Of a stretch of 64,000 nucleotides of DNA, positions 21,201 through 31,550 are shown one piece after another. The notes beneath the pieces are model-generated. The model was given only the letters and a program-made list of their open reading frames with translations, was not told the DNA's origin and did not search any database. Source of the stretch: Euborellia annulipes (Eukaryota; Arthropoda; Insecta; Dermaptera; Anisolabididae). The position numbers were made by a program, and so were the translations under genes. Every line of letters starts with the position of its first letter. Positions within the stretch are counted from its first letter, which is position 1. The DNA is taken from positions 1 through 64,000 of the forward strand of contig JAKCPI010000330.1 of NCBI GenBank assembly GCA_023213315.1, read 5' to 3'.

Positions 21201-24200
21201 AAATAAAAAAAAAATTTAAAGTTAAATGTTGCAATAAAATGTTTTAAATTGTTACAAATGATAATAAAAATAAATACTTAAATTAAATTAAAGGTGAATT
21301 AGCATAATTTTATTTAAAAAGAAAAAACATTGGTGGGCCAATTGAGATGGATGCGACGGGGCTCGTATTACCTCTAATTATTAACTAATGGACTCGACAC
21401 AGTACAATTTCCCATCGACGAAATGCTCAATTGACCCGTTCGAATTTGATTTTCGCCAATCAAAAAGCCTATAGAATGCAGAGCAAGAGAGACTCACGTC
21501 TGGATTATCGCATCCGATCATCTCTCCGTAGGAGACTTGATGGCAAAGACAATACGTAGGCTCGTTGGGGTCGACAGGCATGTCAAGGACATCTGACGAA
21601 TGGGCGATGCCGGCTAAACTCTGCAAGCTGGCAAGTCCCGAGTCGTTATTAGCGCCGGCGCTTCCCGATCCGCCACTGCCCCCGCCGCCGCCGCCCCCGC
21701 CGCCCGTCATCCCCGAACTGGCATTGGAATTGCCGCCCGTCCCGCTGCGCTTTGCCTTTTTGCGGGCCGATTTGGGCGTCCCGCTGTCCTCTTCGGACGA
21801 GCCATGCCCTGACCGTTTCTTTTTCTCTTTATCCTTTAATTTCTTTCTCCCTTCTGCAATTAGAAAAAAAACAAAAACAAAAATTAGAAATTCGCCAAAG
21901 ATTTTTTTTTATTTGTCTTATCGATAATGGAAGATAAATACTTTTTGTTGTAGTTGTCTCATCTTGATTTCTTGAATTAATAGCTTTATCTTGAATCTCA
22001 GATTCAAATCTTGCTAAATCAGCATCAAGTCGACGAATATGTTTATCCACCTGGATAGACAAATAACGAATATTAAAATAAAAACAAACGCTAAACGCAA
22101 GATGAAAATGGAGTTTGTTTTTTTTTTCTGTTATTTACCAATTCATAAGTTTGAATAGCTAATTGGACTTTATCATCGCCATATTCTTTGGCTTTATTAA
22201 ATAAAGATTGGATGCTGTCCAATTTCTCTTTTCTTTTTTCAGGGGATAAAGAACGCACGTCGTGTAAATAGGCATCGGCCATTTCATCGATTTTCCTCAT
22301 TAAATCCTGAGCTCTGGCATCTAAATCTCGCATTAAAGTGAAATTCCTTTGCAGTTCGATTGGCAAATGCTCCAGACCTAGAAAAATTCAATCAAAAAAT
22401 TTATATTTAGTAAAACTTTTGTGTTTGTTTTATTATTATGAGAGTTTTTAATAATTATTTATTAAAATATATATATATGGGTGATTCTACGCTATTTGAA
22501 TTTTATTGGTCAGTGGAAAAAATATATGTTAAAATAATTATATTATTGATACTGTATTCTTAAATAACAAAGAATATCGTGTTTTATTGGGGCCATTTAG
22601 TCAATTCACGATAACTGTTTCATTTTAGGAATTAATAGTTGAAAATAGTCATAAATGTCAAGTATTCTGGGTGTCCCATTTCTAGTTTTGTTCGACGCTC
22701 ATTTATTTATTAACTTGACATAATATTTTTTACCATAATTATAAACATAAATAAACCTCAAAACATAATTAATGAAAATACATTATTATAAAAAAAAATA
22801 CTTGTTTTTATGGGACCTAAAAATGATGTCACCTATTCAGGAAAAATTAAAAGATAAAGTTTTATCATAAAAACTGCCAAAGGATAACAATGGCCATGAA
22901 TAACAGGCGTAGTACAGTCTGAAGTAAGAAGCAAGCTAACGGCGTTGAGCATCTATATATATAATTCGCTTATGTCCGTCTGTCTGTCTATCAGTTATTA
23001 TTATTATTATATGTATGTTGTAAATATTATATATATATATATTAGACTAGGTAAAACAATGTAGAGGATAGTCCTCCCACCGACAAGCTATATATATGTA
23101 TAAGCTTCGCAGGGGAACTATATTAACTATCCCTGTAAAATCAACGGGCAAATAAATTGAATTGTCTGTCTGTCACGTTCTATTTCGGCAACTTCCCGTT
23201 GGAATTTTGAAATGAAATTTTATATGTATAAAGAGGACCTTCTCGGGATTACAGGAAAATTATTTTCATCCCGAAATTCCTATAACTTTTTGAGTTATTA
23301 ATTCTTAAAGTTAAGATTTCTCCCATAGGAAATGTATAGAGAAATATATATGTATTCTTTTCATTTGTGTATTCCATGAATGTAAACAAATCCTCAAGCA
23401 GGCACTGAATTGGAATGGAATAATAATAATTTTCTTTTCATAATTAAGAAGAAAAGGCAGGCGCCACGAGTTCGCATCCTTCTGGTAAATAAATCTCTTT
23501 ATATTTTATCGTTACCTAACTCTACATTTGTACAATGCAATGTTTATTGTGTGTAAATATCACGAATTACGTCGAAACTTTGGCAAGAAGGACGCGCATT
23601 GTTGTTTTTATACGTTATGTGTGGTTTTCTCACTTTTTCGGCATCACTTTTCAGACAAATTCAATGATTCGCATCCCGTTTAATGCGACAAAAATTTATT
23701 TCAATTGGATTTAGCTATCAATCCAATTGAAATAAATAGAGACGGGGTCTAAATGGCCTTTGATGCCAAAAAAGACCTTAAATGCAAAAAAAAACTATGC
23801 CAGGGAAAATACATACGCCCACGGATAGGGACAAAATTTTGTTTCCTTAATATCTTATAGCTATAATATGTATGTTTTATTTAATATTAATTCAGCTTTG
23901 ATAACAAATAATTAATTGTCTGTCACTTCCCTAGCTTAATTTTCACAATTCTGCTAATAGTGTCACTCTTCAGGTAACATATTTCTTCTGGTGCTAATAA
24001 AACTCAAGAAAATTAAAATATCTTCTGGGCTTAATGATAAAGGCCAGAAGATATTATATATGAAATAATGTCAACTAGGGAAATAATTAATATTAAATTG
24101 AACAGAGTATTTTTTGTTTCTGGACAGAAAAAATCCAAATAGGGTATAATCATCCATATACAGTAAGTAAGATTAGAATGTAATCACATCTGATGATGAC

Positions 24201-24478
24201 AAGAAATTGTCGAAATACGTATCAAGTGTTAATTTTTAATTAATAAAACCTTTGAAACAAATAACCTAGTGTTTAATTTGTATATTTAATTTTAATTTAG
24301 TAAGTAAGGTATTATTTTGTATTTGTAAATACTGTATTTATATTTTAATAAATAATTAATACAAAATGTGGTCTATAATTAAAAACTCACATAATAATGA
24401 AAAAATTTATTTATTCTTTAAAAATAAAAATAATATTTACTGTCGAGATAATGTTCCAAATAGAGAGCCGAAGTCATT
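18293..24478 (-). CDS. ING4: ING4/5-type PHD-finger protein (5 exons)
   Basis: Exons (minus strand): 24478-24442, 22377-22139, 22050-21942, 21853-21498, 18394-18293; 280 aa, all phases consistent, GT-AG introns. N-terminus [13 protein letters not shown] then LPIELQRNF and [20 protein letters not shown] form the ING coiled-coil dimerisation domain (residues ~1-115). A basic, Ser/Gly-rich linker follows with a run of nine Gly. The C-terminal PHD finger has all C4HC3 ligands (C230, C232, C243, C248, H254, C257, C270, C273) and the tail TQDRKKK. ING4/5 proteins read H3K4me3 and recruit HBO1-type acetyltransferase complexes; this role is from the family. ING4 and ING5 are one gene in most invertebrates, so the symbol is approximate. 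Introns 1 and 4 host several mobile elements. Confidence 0.95.
18848..19105 (-). pseudogene. Mariner transposase C-terminal fragment
   Basis: Contains [31 protein letters not shown] and a terminal GGAHIETF, matching the end of mariner-family transposases after the last catalytic Asp (there WPP-x-SPDL, here WPPISLW, so the catalytic motif is lost). A mirrored copy on the plus strand at ~19090-19280 retains WPPRNPDW. Neither can be a functional gene. Confidence 0.7.
19352..19601. mobile_element. Hammerhead palindrome element E4
   Basis: Inserted into the right arm of the mariner-like palindrome; the left arm is the unoccupied site. Flanked by the 13-bp direct repeat ATTACGTTTTTTA (19339-19351, 19602-19614). 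The palindrome (19352-~19552) is followed by a ~49-nt tail. Only the right-arm hammerhead is intact. This shows palindrome plus tail move as one unit. Confidence 0.8.
19442..19485 (+). ncRNA. Hammerhead motif in E4
   Basis: CUGAAGA (19446-19452), extra U, stem II GACAC/GUGUC, GAAA at 19469-19472, stem III from the palindrome AUGCGCAU, C17 at 19480. Stem I can form GCUU/AAGU. Core fully intact. Confidence 0.7.
20608..21365. mobile_element. Tc1-like element with long TIRs in ING intron 4
   Basis: The ends start CGAGCCCCGTC and are imperfect inverted repeats of ~190 bp, flanked by TA (20606-20607 and 21366-21367). The interior encodes, on the minus strand (20978-20763), a Tc1-type transposase C-terminus with the pattern [20 protein letters not shown] then [16 protein letters not shown]. 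Truncated, so non-autonomous. Confidence 0.75.
24172..24298 (+). mobile_element. Single-arm hammerhead element (ING intron 1)
   Basis: A 127-bp insert flanked by the 10-bp direct repeat AGTAAGTAAG (24162-24171, 24299-24308). It contains one hammerhead and the same downstream sequence as E9, but no inverted second arm, showing that half units also insert. Confidence 0.7.
24186..24228 (+). ncRNA. Hammerhead motif, single-arm copy
   Basis: CUGAUGA (24190-24196), extra U, stem II GACAA/UUGUC closed by GAAA, core GAAA at 24212-24215, stem III from the palindrome AUACGUAU, C17 at 24223. Core intact. Confidence 0.7.
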
Positions 24479-25541
24479 TCTTCAGTTTTCTTTCAAATGT
24501 ACATATATAATTAATAATAAAGTTGTAATTTTATAACTTTATATAACAAAGTAAAACGTTAATTTTAAGTGAAACTTAACTCGAGAAGATTATTTATACA
24601 ATTTATTCAGTCAGAGGTAGAGCAATGCCAGAAAAATCACGAACAAATCAGCTGTTTGAGCGAGTGAAGCCAAGGGGATGCTGGGAACCAAAATGGCGGG
24701 AAAACTCTCTGCTCTGATTGGCTGCTTAAAATGAGGCGCGTTTCAAAATTCACTTCGCACAAAATAATGTTCGAACATTTATTTTAACTCTTTAAATTTC
24801 ATTTAAATATATAATAAAAAAATTAGTAGTAAATTTAATTACTGTTTCATAATTTAAAATTTTTGGTAAAGGTTTTTTTTTTTTTTAAATATTTCTTGAT
24901 CTCTTTTTCTAGAGATACCAACTTTTAAACATTTTAACAAAAAAATCTCTTTACATTATAAAACAAATAATTAGGCCTATTTTAATCAACCTTGATTTTA
25001 ATATTATTAAAATTAATTTTAAAAAAAGTTTTTATTTTTATTTGTTAACAGAGTTGGTAATTTTATCCCGCCGAGTATAATACACGGTTTTATACATGTA
25101 TAAAATTAGGCCGATGTATAAAAGGTATAAAACTGTAAAAAACCAACCCTCCCCTGAAAAACAGCTTAAAAGCTTTTCGTATTTTATAATGTTTTAAAGC
25201 ATTGACGATGTTGTTTGCTTTTTATTTAGTGAATAATATAATCAAAATGTTAATAATTGAAAAATGAAATTTTATTTGAATTTCCTTTCTCGTCGGGTTT
25301 GCGCATGCGCATCCAAGTTTTATACGTTTTATCCGCGATTTTTGTATAAAACTGCAAAATCGTGTATAAAACCCAACTCTGTTAACATTTCTTAAAAAAA
25401 TCCCCTATTCTCTTGATTAAAAATCTTTTTTTATATAATAAAAATATTGTTTTATTTAGCTAAATATAATAAATAAATAAAAATATATATCAATTAAATA
25501 TAAATTAAAATATTGATTTGATTTGAGTAGCAGAAAAGAAA
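24479..25541. promoter_or_regulatory. Divergent promoter region, ING / C22orf39-like
   Basis: The two start codons point away from each other across 1,063 bp. Near 24640-24770 the GC content rises and the sequence holds GGCGGGAAAA (inverse of the E2F consensus TTTCCCGCC) followed ~20 bp later by GATTGGCTGC (inverted CCAAT box). That spacing is typical of proliferation-linked TATA-less promoters. A 339-bp MITE lies between this block and the C22orf39-like gene. Promoter function is inferred. Confidence 0.5.
25049..25387. mobile_element. MITE with CAGAGTTGG ends, copy 1
   Basis: Inverted ends CAGAGTTGG/CCAACTCTG, extended to GTTAACAGAGTTGG in this copy. The interior holds a GC-rich TGCGCATGCGCA block and a TATAAAAC-rich periphery. 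The second copy at 56406-56788 is in the same orientation. Confidence 0.7.
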
Positions 25542-27149
25542 ATGGCGGCAAAGGATGAAGGCTCTTCAATTAAGGAGGAAAAGAAATTGGATTTATGGAT
25601 GGTATGTTTTTGTTTTTTAAATAAAAAAATGGAGTAGGATTAAAGAAAAAATGAAACACTATTAAAATATTATTCTTTTTATATTTAATAAATGAAATTA
25701 CATGACACAAAAAGTAAGGTTAAGTTTGTAAAATTATTTCTAGATTAGACCATGTCAAACATACAAGGACGAATATGATGAATGTATTTCAATAAAAGGA
25801 CGATTTCATCAATATTTTATTCATGGAGAACTAATAGACTGCAACGGATGGAGAAAAGATTATATAACATGTGAAAAATGGGAATCAAAAAAGGAAACCA
25901 AAGATGCTGTGAGTATACAAATTATTTAAACTCTTGCTATTAATATATGGAATAGACTCACGTTTATATTTAATTACATTTCATCGTTTATTTTTTCAAA
26001 AAAAAACTCCTGAAATCCACCCATATAAATAGAAAAAATTCCTGCCCATGAAGATGTGAAGTTTTGAAGTTATATAAGTTTATTAATAAAATAACTAAAA
26101 ATCTCTTCTTATACTGCAAATCAATTAATATAAATAAATGCCAAAAGACTCGTAAACTTATTTAAACATAATTCAAATATACAAATAAAACACTCGGTTA
26201 TTTGTTTCAAGTTATTTGTTGACATAAATAAATAACCGAGTGCTTTATTTTAAATGAATTTTAGTTGGGATAAGATTTTTATCTTCATTCCTTTCCCTTT
26301 CCAGTCCTTTTTCCTCCTCCCCTCTCCTTCCGCTTTAATATTCCAATGAAAATTTTATTTTTATATGTTCAATTTTGCTAGAGTTCAATACCCGAAATGA
26401 ATCCAACATTTCATCATGGCTCTATATATTAATATATGGAATTGGAAAAATATATTGAGAATCTTAATTCATACAAAATTATTCTCTAGTTGCAAGGCAA
26501 TTAATAGTCTAAGCCGGGTTGGGTGCTTCCTCCTATTGAATTGCTCACGCGATTTTCCTCTAATCCATAATAAATTATGCGAGTCTCTGGACACGTCGAT
26601 GTTGAGTATTAGAATTATGTACTAATCTTCCTTCAGGCAACTTCATTAGACAAACAATAAATTAAAGCAGGAATTGGAGGGAAAAAAAATCTTAGATTGT
26701 CCTATAAATAAATAAAAAAATATTTTCTCTTTTTTAATATTTTATTTTTACTATTCAAGATTGCGAACTTTGCACTCTGTCATATATACATTACGAAATT
26801 AATGATTCAATCCAGTTTTAAAAACTAAATAAAAAATTTTAAAGAATTTTCAAATGAATTTTGATTATTTTCATAATAAAGCAAGAGTTTTTTCTTCTTT
26901 TTATTATTGTTTCAGGAACAATTAATAGAAAGCGAAAGAGAACGTCGCAAGCAACGGCTTCTTCCACATTATACGAATGATGTTTGGAAATTTCGAAAAC
27001 GTCCCCCAGAAGATTGGGACAAACCTTTGCCCGAGTGGTTGCAAAAACAATACGAGAACTCTTATCTCCAAGTGAAAGCAAACGAAATCAAGGCGGGGTT
27101 AGTAGGGGATGAAACACCAAAGAACAAATCGTTTTGTGTCATTTCTTAA
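25542..27149 (+). CDS. C22orf39: C22orf39/PANTS-type twin CX9C protein (3 exons)
   Basis: Exons 25542-25601, 25744-25908, 26916-27149; 152 aa, complete. Residues 24-63 form a twin CX9C motif (C24/C34 and C53/C63) in the family context RPCQTYKDEYDEC and FHQYFIHGE, matching the UPF0545/C22orf39 family. In mammals this protein has been named PANTS, a synaptic-plasticity regulator; CX9C folds more generally occur in intermembrane-space proteins. The charged C-terminal half has PPEDWDKPLPEW, also family-like. Unusual: the protein ends KNKSFCVIS, a plausible CaaX prenylation box. The start ATG is in the context AAAATGG and sits just downstream of the shared promoter region. Confidence 0.9.
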
Positions 27150-27409
27150 AACAATTAATTAGTTAATTAGAGTAATAAAAATCTTACCTTAATTGTAAGC
27201 GTAAAAAAAATCACAAAACTCATTCATTTTACGGACAAGCAAGACATCTTATGGTATTCTAAGGTGATTATATATATAAAAGGATCAAACACTTAATAAA
27301 GACAAGTCGCTCGAGGAATTTTATCAATTTACCAGTATATACTCACTCATTGAGAGAAATTAATAGATCATAGCCCCAAAATGTCAATGAGGACACATGT
27401 GAGAGAGAA

Positions 27410-27735
27410 GAGAATGCAGCCAGGTAGGAAGCCTCTATTATCAAATGAAACAACGTTTCGGCCAATTTATTGTGCCATCCTCAGTTGTATAAGAGTTTTT
27501 AAAAAATAGAGTTATTCTTTCGAGAAAAGACCATTTTTTAAATTTCACTTCTCACCTAGTCACATCATATGTTCAAACATATTTGCATTGTTTTATACAT
27601 ATATGATCGGCTTATGGAAAGACGAATTAACAATTCTATTATTGCGACACAACAAAATTGGCCGAAACGTTTTGCAATCAAGGAGTTAGTTTTGATAATA
27701 GAGGCTTCCTACCTGGCTGCATTCCTCTTCATTGG
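27410..27735. mobile_element. Hammerhead palindrome element E5
   Basis: Inverted arms share GCAGCCAGGTAGGAAGCCTC and outward GAAACGUU motifs. The right arm has lost the CUGANGA half. No flanking direct repeat identified. Confidence 0.55.
27451..27487 (-). ncRNA. Hammerhead motif in E5
   Basis: Minus strand: CUGAGGA (C3 at 27484), extra U, stem II GGC-A-CAA/UUG-GCC, GAAAC (27459-27455), GUU. Stem III is ACGU only; H17 is U. Confidence 0.55.
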
Positions 27736-27961
27736 AAAGGGAAAAAGATAGTAACAATGGACAAAAAAGCATTATTTTGCAAAATTTGACTCAGAGACTA
27801 CCAATAAAATATTTAAAAAATACTTAAACCCAAAATTAACGTTTTCACTTTCCTTCCTTCATAAATGATTCCTCTCACTGAATAACAATGTGAATTTATT
27901 AAGATTCCTCTAAAATAGCCAAAAAGTTAATTATTTTCATTTGAACATTTCTTATTAGTTG

Positions 27962-28221
27962 CTATCGCCTGTTGAAAATGATGCAAGTCGCCCACCCCAT
28001 TTGATCCCCCGTGTTCTGTGCCTCGTTCTGTCCCCTTCCAACAATAGCAAAACAGATAAGAGAAAATAGACATGAAAATAGTCACCTTAGAAAAACATGG
28101 ATTAAGTCGAGCAAGCAAACACTTACATTAAAAGGGAAGCGATCCAAAGGGCCCAGAGAAGGCTAAGGCTCTCGAAGGCTCTGGCAACTCGGCTCAGGTG
28201 CATCTCGAAGGCGGAGGCCAT
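27962..28221 (-). CDS. Candidate two-exon micro-gene, ~55 aa
   Basis: Exon 1 (28221-28127) starts MASAFEMHLSRVARAFESLS and continues into a hydrophobic stretch rich in Leu/Trp/Ala; it ends at a strong donor GTAAGTG. A 92-bp intron ends ...TTGGAAG and exon 2 (28034-27962) continues in the matching phase for 23 codons to TAG. The GC content stands out from the AT-rich surroundings. The hydrophobic segment (residues ~19-32) could be a signal anchor. I recognise no family; it could instead be 5'UTR or non-coding RNA. Confidence 0.3.
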
Positions 28222-28494
28222 CGACCAAAGTCATTTCAAGCATAAAAGTAAAAAAATTGGTCTCACATAATACACATTTAAAACTAAATATTTTTATTAC
28301 ATGTCATTTGTTATTTATTATAAGTATTTTATGTATTGTTTCCAAGTCTTTAAACAAAAAAACGATTCTGTATAAGAACATTGTATCTATTTTTTGAATT
28401 TCTTTTTCTTATTGCTAATCAATCATCAATCAATAAATAAAAACAAAAGACAAAATGCTCAAAAGAAAATGAATTAAAAATAAAAGAATTTTTA

Positions 28495-29095
28495 TTATTT
28501 ATAGAATAGAAATACAAATAATCTTATACAGAATAGTTGAACAAGTAAAGTCAGCTGTTGATTGTGGTAGGTGAACTGCTTGGTCGCTGAGTGGGTCACA
28601 CGGTTCACGTAGTGTCCAGGGTCCCGGGTTCTGGGGTCCGGTCTCAGGTCTCTCAGGTCATCAGGTGTCACGCAGTCACGTGGTCGCTGCAGCATAGAAC
28701 GTGACGTCACGCCTGAGAAGACACTTTGGGATTCTTGCTTGGATCAGCAGCTATCGGAATGTCAATCTGGAGCAACCGAGGGGTAAAAGTAAAAACTAAA
28801 TAACCTTCTTTGCAAAAATAAAACGAAGTTCTATAAGAGTAAATAAAGAAAATGATAAAAAATAAAATAAAAAAAAGAAAAAAAAAGTGAAAAATAGGAG
28901 CCAAGAGAGAGAGAGAGAGAGAGAGATAATTCAGTCCGATTATCTATGGGAGATAGAGTCTGTCGATTCGTCTGCACTTGAAGCTCACGAAAAATTGCCT
29001 TTATTAAGAAAGCGACTAACCAACTAATTGAAAATTTGAAATAAAAAGTGACTGGAAGATCTCTTTTCTGCCTCCGCCGCGCGCGCATCAGGAGG
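28495..29095 (-). other. GC-rich unassigned block downstream of RBM45
   Basis: Between 28550 and 28780 the minus strand is GC-rich with an open frame of ~70 codons (starting at 28710) and a preceding stretch LLQIDIPIAADPSKNPK ending in a stop. A second GC peak with CGCGCGCGGCGGAGG is at ~29065-29090. The likely explanation is UTR exons of RBM45 or of the small minus-strand candidate; no protein family is recognised. Confidence 0.25.
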
Positions 29096-29550
29096 TTTTT
29101 TTAGAGGCGAAACTTTTGACCATAATTAGAGAATTGGTTTATTAATAAAATTAATGTAGGAATACAAATTTAAATAAAATCTTCAAAACGGGAAAATTTT
29201 GACAGGTTTTTTAAATAAAATCTGCGACGAGATTCGTTCGAGATTTAAACAAAAACCAAAAGGACATCTTTTTTCTCTCTCTTTGCAAAGCGTCGAATAT
29301 TTAATGCTTAAAGTCAATAATCCGAATTTGTGTACTTTTATAAATTTTCTTTCTCAGTCAGTAAAAAATAATTTTCAACTCTATTTTAATTTTATTATAT
29401 AACAAATGAATGATATAATAAAAATAAAATAGAGTTTAAAATTAAAATAATTAAAACCTCGGAGCACCAGAATAAATATACAAAAAAAACAAAAACAAAA
29501 AAAAATTTACTCACCTTTTAAACTATAAAAACAAAAAAGTAAAGAGTTTA

Positions 29551-30742
29551 TCATTCGTCGTCTTCCATTTTGAGCCTCTTGCGACGTTGGTCGTTGTTCC
29601 TGGGGTCTGCTTCCATCACTTTTAACCTGATCCCGCAGAGCTCTTGGCCGTGGAGCGTGGCTATCGCCATTTCCGCGCTCGCCTTATCAGCATATTTAAC
29701 ATACCCACAATTTTTGTTGTTTAGCATATAGACATCGATAAGATGCCCGAATCTGGAGAAGACATCCCTGAGCACGTACAAGGCAGGAGTGACGGGATGG
29801 CAGACGAGAAAGAGCCTCTGGGCGGTTTCCGAATCCATTGGCGCCAGAGGTTGGGTCGGTGGCAATTGGACCGAGCAAAAGCTCGGGTCATAATTCTCTC
29901 CCGAGTTCTGAGGGTTCGAGAGAGGCTTCCCAGGGGTCAGTCCAGCTGCCTGAATTAGAGAGGTTGCCTGGGCAATCGTTTCTGCAAGATTCGCTAGATT
30001 GTTTTCTAGTCCTGAAGAAGATCGCATTGACGCAGGTGGAGGTCCACGAGGCGCTCTAGCGACGACCACATCTGGGTCCATTTTCACTATCAGACGATGT
30101 CCCAGAGGATATTCAAAGCCATGCAATTTATCTCGGGCATAGCAAGCTGCATGGGTGGACATGTAAACCACAGTGGCGTGCGTTTTGCCTGATCGAAATA
30201 AAAAGATTTTTTTTAAAGAAAAACTTCCAATTTATTAATCTAAGGAAAATAAAAATCAAGAAAACCAAATGCTTACCAATTCGAGGTTTGGCTTCCATTT
30301 GAACGTAATCCAAGCCGGGAATAATATTGAAGAGGCGCCAGAGTTGATCTTGGTTCACTAACGGAGAGGTGATGACACGCAGAGTGGTCGTTCCTCCTTC
30401 CGAAGGTGGCCCGTGTAGCATTCCGAAAGGTTCGTTCCCGCCGCCAATGGGTCCAGAGCCTTGGCCATATCCTCCTCCTCCGCCACCGCCTGAATAGGCT
30501 CCTGAATCGAATGGTCCCGAAGGACCCGGCGGTCCCATCGGTCCCACAGGGCCTCCCATCACCGGGCCAGCTACGCCCCGTTGTCTTTTTGGTTCGGCAA
30601 AAACGGCTTTGTACGATCGATTGCAACCTTCGTAAGCTCGAGCTGCATGGGAAACCCGATGGTATTTGACATAAGCGAAACCTTTACTCTCTTTGGTCTC
30701 TCTATCCTTGACTATTGAAATGTAATCAATATCGCCAAATTC
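29551..30742 (-). CDS. RBM45: RBM45 RNA-binding protein, last two coding exons (5' end not found)
   Basis: Exon A 30742-30277 and exon B 30188-29551, joined in phase across an 88-bp intron. Exon A opens inside RRM1 (FGDIDYISIVKDRETKESKG, RNP1 KGFAYVKY), then a Gly/Pro-rich linker and the start of a central RRM (TLRVITSPL, LWRLFNIIPGLDY) that continues into exon B (YARDKLHGFEYPLGHRL). Exon B ends with a third RRM (RNP2 RLFLVCHP; RNP1 KNCGYVKYA; LHGQELCGIRLKVMEADP) and a basic C-terminus RRKRLKMEDDE. RBM45 is a multi-RRM nuclear RNA-binding protein known in mammals for neuronal RNA regulation and stress-granule links. The exon with the start codon and RNP2 of RRM1 was not found upstream. A possible 3'UTR donor (AAAG|GTGAGT) follows the stop. 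Confidence 0.9.
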
Positions 30743-31059
30743 CTAAAAACAAAAGGAAAAAAATTATATTCAACAAATTGGTGAGATGCAGTATAAAGAG
30801 AGTGATTTCTACGACGGAAGGCAAAATAAGAAATTTTATATAAGAGAGATTTGAATGACTCAATGAGCAAGTAAATTATAAAGTTATAATATAGATTTTC
30901 TACAATTCAGTACTGGAAGAGTATCAGTAACAAGTAGTAAGCGACAAGTCAAAGCCCTCTCCCTAGGGAGGCAGTATATCATAAATTAGTTTATATAAAA
31001 TAAAAGATAAATCCTTATTTATTTCGCACTTTTTATTTCCAAATATATACAAAATTTCT

Positions 31060-31112
31060 TGGGATACTTAAGCCGCATCACACAGCCATCTTCAGCCAAG
31101 ACTAAAAATACA
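31060..31112 (-). ncRNA. Decayed hammerhead remnant
   Basis: The minus strand has GGCUGAAGAUGGCUGUGUGAUG, matching the 5' half of the motif, but the GAAAC box reads UUAAG. Single copy, probably inactive. Confidence 0.25.
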
Positions 31113-31550
31113 TTAAAAGGAGGTTAAATGATACACAGTACATTATACCATCAAGAGAAAAGATATTGGACAATATGGCGGCTACTTGGCTTTTGAGCCT
31201 TACGCATAGGCAACCATTTACACAAGTCTGTATATTTAGTTGCTTCAAAATGGACAAATCCCCTTCAGTCTTCTCTAACAAAAAAAAATTGTAACAAAAG
31301 CTCAGTTGGCCGGGACAAGGGACCTGCCCTTTTCTTTTTGTTCTTAATACCCTTTGGGCCGTCGGATGAGTTGTGTTAAAAGTAGCTTCGCCCCTTCTGT
31401 TTCATTAAAAAAGATTATTATTTATTTTAAAAAATATTTAGTAAATTCTAAAAAATATTTTTATATTATTAATAAAATTAAATTAAAACGTTTCTCATAT
31501 TTTTATATAATTTAGTTAAGAAATTTTTGTTTTAATCTGTAAAGAATTAA

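Noticed and set aside
22950..23190. Possible Helitron end (CTATATATATAATTCGC near repeated GTCTGTCTGTC)
   Set aside because: Similar words recur near 36840 and 42510, but no hairpin terminus, CTRR end or A-T target could be established.
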